Of a stretch of 27,196 nucleotides of DNA, positions 1 to 8,459 are shown in pieces; positions within the stretch are counted from its first letter, which is position 1; each line of letters starts with the position of its first letter. The position numbers were made by a program, and so were the translations under genes. A model generated the notes under the pieces. That model saw only the letters and a list, made by a program, of their open reading frames with translations. It ran no database searches and was not told the DNA's origin. Location: assembly GCA_003550305.1 (NCBI GenBank), contig QKYT01000607.1, forward strand, positions 28,297 through 55,492. The letters are read 5' to 3'. The stretch comes from Glomus cerebriforme. Lineage: Eukaryota > Glomeromycota > Glomeromycetes > Glomerales > Glomeraceae.

Positions 1-1
1 A

Positions 2-1387
2 AAACAGAATCATCAAAACAAAATCAAGTCACAAGAAGAAAAAATCAATCAATTACAACAATCTTTAGAAAAAAATACTTTATTAAAAGATGAAGCATCA
101 AATTTGAAAAATACGCAAATTCAATTAACACAATCATTTGAAGAAGAAAAGAAAAAATTTCAAAATGAAATCAGTAATTATAAATTATTATATAATAATT
201 TACAAGAAAAATATAATGAAGAATTTAATGAAGAGAAAAATCAACATCAAATAATTGTTCAAAAATTAAATAATAATATTAAAGAAAATAAAGAACAATA
301 TTCAAGGAAGGTTCAACAATTAGAAAATCAAATCAACAGTATTAACAATTCACAAGATTCTGAAAATAATAATTTACGTCAAAAAAACAAAAATTTAAAG
401 AAAAAATTAGATGATCTTGTTCAACAAAACTCGTTATTAAAAGGAGAAACACAATCCGCTATTGGAATCGCAACAATTGCAACAAATTTTAGTTTAAATG
501 ATGAAAATAATAATAATGATAAACTTAACAAAGATATTTTAGAATTACATAATACATTAGAAAATTATGCAAATTTGAAATCTAAAATACAAATTAATAT
601 AAATGAAGTAAAAAATCTTTTGGATCAATATGGTTGTAAATTAGAGATTTCCGATAAAGAACCAAACAAACCACTTATTAAGGCTGTTTTACAACGTCAC
701 GTNCTTGAAGAAATACTTCGTCGAGCGGATTCCTATTTTAAACATNCAGATAATCAAGATCATNATCTCGAATCAAACATANTCTCTCAAACTATTANAT
801 TAACTAAGTTAATAGAAAAATTTCAAAATAATCGTCTTGGNGATNATGAGATATCTCNNCTTACGTTGATAAGATTACGTCAACAAGTTTATAATATGCT
901 TTGTACTCAAGGATTTAACGATATAAAAAAATCTGATAATGAAAATTCAAAACATGATTTTATTAAAAGCTCCTCGTTAGAAATCAATGAGATGATGAAT
1001 AAATATCGTATAATTAAAGATATTGAAAAGAAAGAATATGTAGATTCGTTAGCAGAAGATTTAATTAGAAATGTCATTAGAATCTTTCATTTCCGTTTAT
1101 TCATTCAAGAACCGATAGCTCAATATCGTTGGTTTAAAAATAATGAAAAAATCAATAAATCTTTAATGAAAGGTAGTTGGAATGAGGATGATTCTGAAGA
1201 TATGATTGTTGAAGTTTGTTCTTTTCCATTAATTTTTAAACCTTCACATCCAGATGGTTTTAAAGTTTTTACTCCNGCAAAAGTTTTTCCACCTCATAAT
1301 ATAAAAAATTGTTTAACGGAAAAATTAGGGAATACAGGATCATCTATCGAAAATATAGAATCTTCTGTCAAGTTAACCTACAAATAA
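2..1387 (+). CDS. Coiled-coil protein, 5'-truncated by window edge
   Basis: The reading frame is open from base 2 to a TAA at 1385-1387, so the true start lies outside the window. An apparent start near 104 is only a TTG. The first ~130 visible residues are a Gln/Lys/Glu/Asn-rich coiled coil, which suggests a long rod upstream. A less biased C-terminal half follows, with the recognisable stretches 'RIFHFRLFIQEP', 'YRWFKNNEKI' and 'VEVCSFPLIFKPSHPDGFKVF' cut here as VEVCSFPLIF plus KPSHPDGFKVF. I associate this kind of C-terminus with large families of uncharacterised glomeromycotan coiled-coil proteins, but cannot name a domain. About ten N bases between 703 and 1276 leave unresolved residues. 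No intron is needed. The function is unknown; a scaffold role is only a guess. Confidence 0.75.
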   Translation, partial: KQNHQNKIKSQEEKINQLQQSLEKNTLLKDEASNLKNTQIQLTQSFEEEKKKFQNEISNYKLLYNNLQEKYNEEFNEEKNQHQIIVQKLNNNIKENKEQYSRKVQQLENQINSINNSQDSENNNLRQKNKNLKKKLDDLVQQNSLLKGETQSAIGIATIATNFSLNDENNNNDKLNKDILELHNTLENYANLKSKIQININEVKNLLDQYGCKLEISDKEPNKPLIKAVLQRHXLEEILRRADSYFKHXDNQDHXLESNIXSQTIXLTKLIEKFQNNRLXDXEISXLTLIRLRQQVYNMLCTQGFNDIKKSDNENSKHDFIKSSSLEINEMMNKYRIIKDIEKKEYVDSLAEDLIRNVIRIFHFRLFIQEPIAQYRWFKNNEKINKSLMKGSWNEDDSEDMIVEVCSFPLIFKPSHPDGFKVFTXAKVFPPHNIKNCLTEKLGNTGSSIENIESSVKLTYK

Positions 1388-1460
1388 TTCCATTTTATAT
1401 TACTCTTTTACGCTCATCATTAGTTTATTATATCACGTGAAACATAAATACCGGTGATGA

Positions 1461-1959
1461 AGGACCCCGAAATATATATGTAGGGGTAGGGTGCACTATT
1501 GCGTCGTCATCATAGAGAAATTTTATGAGGGTAGGTTAGGATTTGCGTACAAAATGAGGAATTTTTAATCAAAGTTAGGTTATCAGAATGCGTATTTTTA
1601 ACAGATTTTCTTTTAAGTAGAAGGGTTAATTTGCGTATTTTTAGTATAATTTGCAGTTCATATATATTATATATGTAGTCCAAAATATGAACATTTCAAT
1701 AAGGTTTCCATTACTTATATAATAAAATTACAATAAAAATATTTTTATTAATATTTTTTTAAACAAATATTATTTGCGGAAAAATAAACAATAAGTAAAT
1801 CATATGATTAAAGTTCAGGAGACCAGTTTGCTTATTTTTTCCAATTATTCAGTGTAAAGTGTTAATTTTGCGTACTGATCTTATAAAATACCCTTGCGTA
1901 CAGCTATTAGTAAAATCTTAAAAAGTCANCTTACCCCTACATATATATTTCGGGGTCCT
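1461..1959. mobile_element. 499-bp non-autonomous TIR transposon with 8-bp TSD
   Basis: The ends are perfect 28-bp inverted repeats (1461-1488 and 1932-1959) beginning AGGACCCCGAAATATATATG. They are flanked by identical 8-bp direct repeats GGTGATGA at 1453-1460 and 1960-1967. There is no ORF of useful size inside. The interior holds five direct copies of (A/T)TGCGTA near the two ends (1543, 1588, 1631, 1868 and 1894), the usual arrangement of subterminal transposase-binding sites. An 8-bp TSD fits hAT, P or Merlin-type elements. The TIR sequence itself does not match a family I can name. Confidence 0.88.
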
Positions 1960-2175
1960 GGTGATGATCACCACCGATACATAATAACAGATAAATTTTC
2001 TTAAAAATAAAAAATATTATTATTTTAAATATAAGTTAAATTTAATCATATAAATATTTAATTAGAACTTAAAATCAGTTTAAAAATCTAACTGATTAAT
2101 AACCAATTAATCAACTCTTTAATCAGTTAATTCTAGCTGATATTAACCATTTGAATTAACGTGTAAAAAATTGCG

Positions 2176-2515
2176 TTAAAAAAAGGTAAAAAAAAAAAAA
2201 AAAAAAAAATTATTACAGTTTAAATAAAAAACATTGTTTATTAGACGGCACTCAAAATTACCAAGTAATTGAGATGTATAAATAGTTTGTGGATGAGTAG
2301 TTGATTGGTTAATTTCAATAGATAAAAGATGTGTTCGCTTCTTCGAATTGTTTTTTAATTTCACAATGTTGCTGTTTTAACTTTTATAATTTCGACTACT
2401 ACATGAATAACTAAATAGATCGATTAATTCTTCAATTTCTGTAATATTTGTTCTATTGTCGTGATTTAAACTCCAACATCTTTTCATTAAATCAATATAA
2501 CATTTCTACAACAAA
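2176..2515 (-). pseudogene. TKL protein kinase relic, C-lobe end and tail
   Basis: Reading the minus strand from about 2515 gives 'IDLMKRCWSLNHDNRTNI', the end of a TKL kinase C-lobe with the conserved CW and a degraded 'NRPNI' motif. It is followed by 'EIEELIDLF' and then a stop (AGT-TAA). Two further frames carry 'QQHCEIKKQFEEAN' and then 'STTHPQTIYTSQLLGNFE'. The last segment matches the tail 'HPEAIYTSRLLNF' of the intact kinase at 18983-20637. The catalytic core is absent, the segments lie in different frames, and a 23-bp A tract interrupts the downstream flank. This is a decayed family member, not a working gene. Confidence 0.8.
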
Positions 2516-3327
2516 TACATTAAGACAAGATCCCTGGGTTCTTGACACCTAAATTAGTCCTAACCCTAATAAGGGCCATGACATATTACCTAATATTAGT
2601 TTCATAAGAAGTCCTACCCCTCCAGGTAAGATTTTTTCAACCAATAATCAATAAAAATGCATAATTTTGTGTCCCGTAAGATTTTGCTTTACCCCCACCC
2701 CCTAAAATATTACCTAAATAAAACTGAAAAAATTTTTTTTGTTAATATTTATGCATTTTTTAGTTTTTAAGTTTCTAACATATTTGCTGTCTTGTTCTTT
2801 AATGTAACGTTTATATAAAGCCTTAAACCAACATTTTTTATTAACGTTAATAAAAAGATTTTTATCCAAAGATAATTTTTTTACACTTTGTACAAGTTTA
2901 TAATTGTTGATATTTTACTGAAAAAAACTAGGTTCAAAATGATTCAATCTATGAGACATGATTTTAAGTAGTTTTTACTTTATTAAATTATTAATTGTTA
3001 GTTATTTATTTATTACGAGAAAAAAATGCAAATTATCTCATAATTATTAAAAAAAATAATGATAATCTCAATTTGTATCGTTTTTATTTTCCCATTTTCT
3101 GTTTTTTTTTCATTTTTTTTTTTACCATTTGTCTTTAAAGCATCTGTATAATATAGTTGATTTGTTTATAAATTCTTCATGTTACTAATTTACTCTTCTT
3201 TTGAGTTCAGTATTCCTTTCAATTTCATTAATTTCTTTTAGATGGTCTACTTATTATATTATGTTCAATTTATTCCAATTCTCTTTTTTATACCACTTCA
3301 GTTTGGTGCTGTTGTAGCCCAAACGTA
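2516..3327. other. AT-rich intergenic, no gene seen
   Basis: I see no convincing ORF, RNA gene or paired repeat here. There are several A and T homopolymer tracts, a short C-rich run (about 2692-2703), and nothing that continues the kinase relic on its 5' side. Confidence 0.5.
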
Positions 3328-3499
3328 ACCATGTCCCAAATCCGACTTGGGATATCCCAAATCAAACTTGGGACAATCCTATGTCCGAATCCCAAACAAA
3401 ACTAGTAAATTTTAAATGTTTAAGTCGTATCTAAGACTGGGTTAGTTTGGGACATGGTCAAGTTTCGGATATAAGGTTTTCCCAAGTTTGATTTGGGAT
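3328..3499. repeat. Imperfect fold-back (inverted repeat) element
   Basis: Two nested inverted repeats fold this stretch. The sequence starting TCCCAAATCAAACTTGGGA at 3355 pairs imperfectly over about 40 bases with 3464-3498. ACCATGTCCCAAA at 3328-3340 pairs perfectly with TTTGGGACATGGT at 3446-3458. The motif CTTGGGA/TCCCAAG also recurs within each arm. There is no coding capacity. A MITE or fold-back transposon remnant is the likely explanation; I could not fix a target-site duplication. Confidence 0.65.
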
Positions 3500-4619
3500 C
3501 TATTATGAGGAAGTCAGGAAGATCGACACACATAAAATAAAAGGAGTTATACGAATGAATAAATAGTAAATTAATTTCCCTTTTGTGCTGTGCGAATAAA
3601 TCTTGGCCAGCATTGATCATCTAACGCGTGTCAGCCTCATCAATATGCACTATAGTTCATTTGAGCTAATTTATATTCATATTTAATTTGTAAAGATTTG
3701 AAGCTAATGTAATGGTTTTGAATTTTAAAGCCAATTTCAAGATCATTTTATTAAATTGGTTCTCATATCAATGAGATATTCCGTATTAACCCGACAACCC
3801 GGATTTTTCTTTTCTTTTTTTTGGGGGGATTTTTTAACCGATAAATAAAATTTACATACTGATATATCTTTTTTTTGTTATAATATTAGAATTGTAAAAA
3901 AAAAAAATTTGGTCATTTCGCATGTCACGTAATAATATAGTAAAGCTTTTTTATTATTGGTCATTCAAAAAAAAAAATTAAAAAATTTGCTCCGTTAATA
4001 TGAGAGCCAAATTTTTTTATTATTTTAAACTAAAAAATTTTTAAATCAATTTTTGCGTCCCTTTCTGAACAACAGCCTTTAAAACCTTTATCCTTCTGTA
4101 AACTTGCATATAGTTTTTACTATTTATCATAAAAAAGTTCAGACAAAATATTTATGACTACTTTATTTTCATAATAAAATTTAAAATACTTTACTTTCTC
4201 ATGAAAATTTGGAGATTATAAATTCATTTTTTTCGGTACAATATTAATTTGTTGTTAATTTTTAAATATTATTATTGAATGTTAAAGTTTTCAGATCGAA
4301 GATAATTATAGAAATTAATTTCAAAATAGTTTTTTTACTTGCTATAAAAGCAAGAATCGGCAGTGGTTTATTAAAGGGATCCAAGTAATTTTCTTTCACA
4401 GATACAAAGTTTGTTAATGAGAATTTTATTTATTAAATAATATTATGTAATTTTATTTACGCGATTCTGGATTAATTATCCAAAACACTACTTAACTTTC
4501 TTCAACTAATTCTAATAACAATTTAAATGCTTTAAATACCATTCAAATGCTCTTATATTTTTATCAGTTTCTATATTGTAAATAATAATTATTAACAACA
4601 TAAGGTAAAATTATATTAC
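3500..4619. other. AT-rich intergenic, no gene seen
   Basis: Very AT-rich with homopolymer tracts. No ORF of a recognisable family, no RNA gene and no clear repeat were found. A short minus-strand ORF at 3420-3620 overlaps the fold-back element and has no recognisable motif. Confidence 0.5.
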
Positions 4620-5872
4620 AAGGAAATACAAATTTTTACCATTTTGATCATTATTATTAATATTTGGAGGTAATTCATCATCTTTGTTTACTTGTGACTT
4701 CAATTTATTTAAAATTTTATAAACTTCTTCAATATTAGGTCTTAGATTTGGTTCTTCATTCCAACAATTTTCATAAAGTTTTTGATATTCAGAATGTGTA
4801 TTTTTAATCGGTGTTTCCCTTTCTCCGATTCAAAACATCTAAGCTATAGATATCTGATTTCTCATTTTGTTTATAATCATTTTTAACTAATATATTTTTT
4901 GCATGTTATAAAATAAAATTCAAATAAATAATTAATACTTAAGCTATAATGAAACAATAGAAATAAAATAATATGTAAATTATATATTACCAAGTTCCTA
5001 TGAATTATTTGTTTAGAGTGCAAATATTTCAATCCGCAAGTAATATCTAATGCCATTTAATCTTGTCTTTCCATTGAAGTATTTGCATATTGTAAAACTA
5101 TCAGTTAAATCTATAATTTAAAATAAGAATCAACGCTTTATGTGTAACAATTATCAAATGAAAATGAACCGATATAAAATTACAAACATTCAGTGATTCC
5201 AAGAAATTGATTAATATTAGGGTGATTATTTATAGCTTGATGTAAAAGTTTGAGCCACATATTATAATAAATAAGGTTATATAATATTTTTAATGGTTTA
5301 AGCTTCAATATTTACAGTATTATACGCAGGAGTTTAGCAACGACTGCAACGAATCCTCCTTATAATATGAAATATGTAAAGGTCAAAACAGCATCTAAAC
5401 CCCTCTATAAAGTTGTAAAGTAGTCAAAACACCCATGGCACGCGTACTTTAAAGCTTTATAATAAGTGCATAAATTTATTTTATTTTTATTGAGTGCCAG
5501 TAAAAGTATGCAAACATTGATACATGATAATGGACTAACTAAATCTAGACAGACCGACTCGCCTACTCTTTTTGAATATAGACACGTACCCGCCCATAAA
5601 AAGCGCATAAATTGCGCCAGAAATTGGAAATTATAATTGTCACTTGTCACGTGATCAAGCAAAATTTCCAAGGGTACGTTGCTATGCCCCTGCGTAATTA
5701 TAGAAAATTTTCCTTTTGATTTTCATCAAATTGTTAAATTATTTGGACAATTTTAATTCTATCGTCATTCATCTGCTTTAGAATCCCAAATCCTCCTTCA
5801 CCAATTTTCTTAATATTGCTAATCAAAGTATTTGATATCTTCATCTTTATTTTCATATCAATCTATCCTTTT
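4620..5872 (-). pseudogene. TKL protein kinase relic interrupted by a TIR element
   Basis: Minus-strand pieces occur in the correct kinase order. A glycine loop 'IGEGGFGILKQ' lies at about 5780-5830; 'LLHQAINNHPNINQFLGIT' (alpha-C/beta-4 region) at about 5180-5250; 'IVLQYANT' and 'LDITCGLKYLHSKQIIHRNL' (catalytic loop, HRD changed to HRN) at about 4990-5105. 'KSDIYSLDVL' follows at about 4830-4870, then 'LYENCWNEEPNLRPNIEEVY' at about 4720-4790. Frames shift between pieces, the activation loop is missing and the catalytic Asp is lost. A 374-bp inverted-repeat element (5323-5696) sits between the glycine loop and the alpha-C piece, possibly in a former intron. The gene is dead. Confidence 0.82.
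5323..5696. mobile_element. 374-bp MITE-like element inside kinase relic
   Basis: The left end TACGCAGGAGTTTAGCAACG (5323-5342) matches the reverse complement of 5677-5696 at 17 of 20 positions. The outer TA of each end may be a TA target duplication, which would fit a Tc1/mariner-type insertion (inference). The 88-codon minus-strand ORF inside resembles no transposase. The element separates two pieces of one kinase relic, so it is an insertion. Confidence 0.7.
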
Positions 5873-6326
5873 AAAGATGTCTTTAAGGAAAATATTAAAT
5901 GTAAGTGTGGTGGTATTATATAATTTATATTATGACAGCAATTGATCTACAAATCGCCATAATATTTTCATATGAAATTGATTACACAAAAATTGATATG
6001 TATCGGCACAACAATTGATTTACAAATCATATTTCCATTTTTCATTGTATTTTTTCAAGATATGCATTTGCCATTTACTGCCGAATTTGAATATGTAAGT
6101 TTTTATTATGTACAATATATATAGTTATATACGTATACAAAAACGAATATAAGTTTTTTTAAATGTTTCTTATTTAAAGATGACATCATAAGGCCTCGAT
6201 CCGCCTAAGCCACACGGTGGTTAAACGAGTGGATTGTTATGAAAGAAAGATTATTAAATAGTATTTTATTTTATTAACAATGATAAATCGATGATTGCAG
6301 GCCTTGGATTATCTAAAACAATATAG

Positions 6327-6462
6327 TACCGTATTTTGCGGTTAGTTAGCCCTCCGAAAATAAGCACCCTGGCCTACATTATGCCAATTTTGACCAGTAT
6401 TACGATGCTTTTGGCCAGCATTATATGCAAAAATGGGTGCTTAAATACCGCAAAATACGGTA
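6327..6462. mobile_element. 136-bp MITE with 16-bp perfect TIRs
   Basis: TACCGTATTTTGCGGT (6327-6342) is the exact reverse complement of 6447-6462. A second inner pair TAAGCACCC (about 6361) and GGGTGCTTA (about 6436) folds further in. The middle has three degenerate copies of a GGCC(A/T)(A/G)CATTAT-like motif. It has no coding capacity. It sits exactly where the kinase activation segment should be, between the 'MIAGLGLSK' and 'IYSLGV' pieces. Confidence 0.8.
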
Positions 6463-6580
6463 TATAACAAGATGAAATATCTATAGCTTGGGTGTTTTTG
6501 TTTTGAGAGATTTCAAATGGAAATGGTGGTTTTTCTAAGATAAAATTATCTACGATGTTTGTAAAGGAGTGAGAAATAGA

Positions 6581-6691
6581 GCCTGCATGGGCCGAAAATA
6601 ATATCTTGCGCCGGCCCGAAACATATCAAACCCGGATTCGAGCCAATATGTTTTGCTTAAAATTCAACCCAGACCCGTCCAATGCATGCTT
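6581..6691. repeat. GC-rich insert in kinase relic
   Basis: A block rich in CCGG, GGGCCG and GGCCCG motifs stands out sharply from the AT-rich surroundings. Its ends GCCTGCATGGGCC and (reverse complement) GCATGCATTGGACGGG are loosely inverted. It falls between two pieces of the plus-strand kinase relic, so it is probably an inserted repeat of unknown family. Confidence 0.4.
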
Positions 6692-6869
6692 CTAGTGAGA
6701 AGTATCAATTAAAAATAAACTTTCCGAACATAAACAACTTTATGAAAATTATTGGAAAGAAGAACCAAATCAAAGATTTGATATTGAAGAAGTTTATGGA
6801 GTTTTAAATCAGTTAAATCAGTTGAAATTTCAACTCAACAATAATGAATATATTAATTTAAATTTTTAA

Positions 6870-8391
6870 TTCATATTTAATTAGGAAAGCATTGGGATTA
6901 GGATTCATCACCACACCGTCCCATCCACACCTGTAATAGTTTTTATAAAGTCAGGAAAAGTTTATTACAACAATTTCTTTTTGAATTGATGAGTATATAC
7001 GAAAGTTGATTTATAATTAATTCATTTATTTTTATTTATTCATAAATTTATTGGTCACTTATTTCTTTTTTTATTTGAAAATTATTTATTTTTAAAAAAT
7101 ATGCTTTTATTAAAATAAAAATTTTATTTTATTTTTTTTTTTTTATTTAAAAAAAAAAAAAGAATTCAGATCAGCCGGACTTGATAAATTTCACGTACAT
7201 ATAATTGACCATTTATTATTGCACCCCTATGTACAACATCATTGTTACTACTATTCCGATTATTAAAATTTTTGTTGAAATCTTTTTGAATTACAATTTG
7301 ATACTGATATCACGACATGTGACAACAGAAGCAATTATTGATTTGAAAATCAAAATCCTAATAGTAGTGAATAAAACTAAAGTGGTTTAGGTTCACTTTT
7401 GAAGTTATCACCAAATCGTTGGCAAAAAAGAAAATTAAAGATGCATGAGATTATGCGCAAAGAAAAAAAACCAAAAAAACCAAGTAGTCAACTTAGTAAT
7501 AATTAAAACTTTTTTTAATTAATAAATTAGATAGAATTCTTATTACTATCATCACATACAATCATCATCATCATCATCATCACTTTATCATCGACACCAC
7601 CATCATCAATTCATCACCACTACTACAAAGAAAAAAAAATACAAGAGAAAATAAATAAGAAAATAGAAAAACAGATAAACCAATAATCTATTGAAAAAAA
7701 TTTCTATATAAAAAGTCTACACGAAAAAAGTCTACAATTCTTCATTAGATCATTGATTTTTAACTCATTTTTTTTAATATTTATAATCATTGAGAAATAA
7801 TAATAATAATAAGCTAGTTCTATTAAAAAAAAAAAAAAAGAATACTAATTTGCTTAAAAAAAAAAAGTTTCCAAACTTTTAAAACTTTCAGATTGTTGAA
7901 AACCCCAACAAAAAACTTTCGTTACCTTTAAGAAGAAAATAGTATAAGTATAGACCGAAAATAACATCGCACATTAGGATTTTTTTTTTTTTTTTGGTTG
8001 TAGGTTTCTGTAAATACTGCGAACTTCCCGTACATTTAATAACTGCATCAGGAAAATTTTTTAAGCGTAGAGCTGCGTTGGGGATGCAATCACAAACTAG
8101 TACACATGATTTTATCTATTTTTATTTGTGACACCTTATTATTGTGAAAACCATTTTCTGCTGTCAAAACATATTTTTTTAGACATGATTTTATCTATTT
8201 TTATTTAAGTGACGCAATTTATGGTTACATGAATTTCGTTTATGATAATCAATATAAATCTCCTTTTTTTTCGTTATTGTTTCCGATTTTAGAAATACTG
8301 TATATGATCTGCACCTTCGATTTCTTGTACTTCTCGAGTTTCTTTGTTATTTATTTAGCTTGCTTAAAAAATTCACAAGCTTTTCTATATT
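6870..8391. other. AT-rich intergenic with microsatellite; possible lone 3' exon
   Basis: Mostly homopolymer-rich DNA. There is an (ATC)n microsatellite at 7561-7582 and a T-tract/A-tract inverted pair at 7131-7161. One candidate coding piece is at 7391-7506: after a TTTAG acceptor-like site, an open frame reads 'SLLKLSPNRWQKRKLKMHE' and continues basic to a TAA. It could be the last exon of a gene, but no matching upstream exon was found, so I do not call it as a gene. No RNA gene seen. Confidence 0.35.
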
Positions 8392-8399
8392 TATAAATA
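8392..8399 (+). promoter_or_regulatory. TATA-box candidate of first AIG1-Hint gene
   Basis: TATAAATA lies 61 bases upstream of the proposed ATG (8460). The DNA between them, ending CTTTAATTTCACTT..., an A tract and TTTTCCTCGCT, is also found upstream of the tandem paralogue (about 11490-11541). That conservation supports a shared promoter and 5' leader. Confidence 0.5.
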
Positions 8400-8459
8400 G
8401 GTCACGTCTGGGTTCTTTAATTTCACTTTCAAAAAAAAATTTTTTTCCTCGCTAACAAA

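Larger units (their letters stand above)
6230..6868 (+). pseudogene. TKL kinase relic (C-lobe) with two insertions
   Basis: Plus-strand segments follow kinase order. 'NNDKSMIAGLGLSKT' (6278-6322) is the DFG region with Asp changed to Gly. 'IYSLGVFV' plus, in another frame, 'EISNGNGGFSKIKLSTMFVKE' (about 6479-6572) is the helix-F region. 'LYENYWKEEPNQRFDIEEVY' with 'GVLNQLNQL' (about 6740-6830) is the end of the C-lobe, running on to a stop at 6867-6869. The activation segment is replaced by a 136-bp inverted-repeat element (6327-6462). A GC-rich block (about 6581-6691) interrupts the later part. The N-lobe is absent. Frame changes and a TGA confirm decay. Confidence 0.78.

Noticed and set aside
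104..1387. Start of the coiled-coil gene at 104
   Set aside because: The codon at 104 is TTG and the frame is open to base 2, so the gene runs off the left edge.
5405..5671. 88-codon minus-strand ORF
   Set aside because: Lies inside the 374-bp MITE-like element and shows no transposase features.
7561..7610. CRISPR-like repeat array
   Set aside because: Simple ATC microsatellite without spacers; nothing in the window resembles a CRISPR array.
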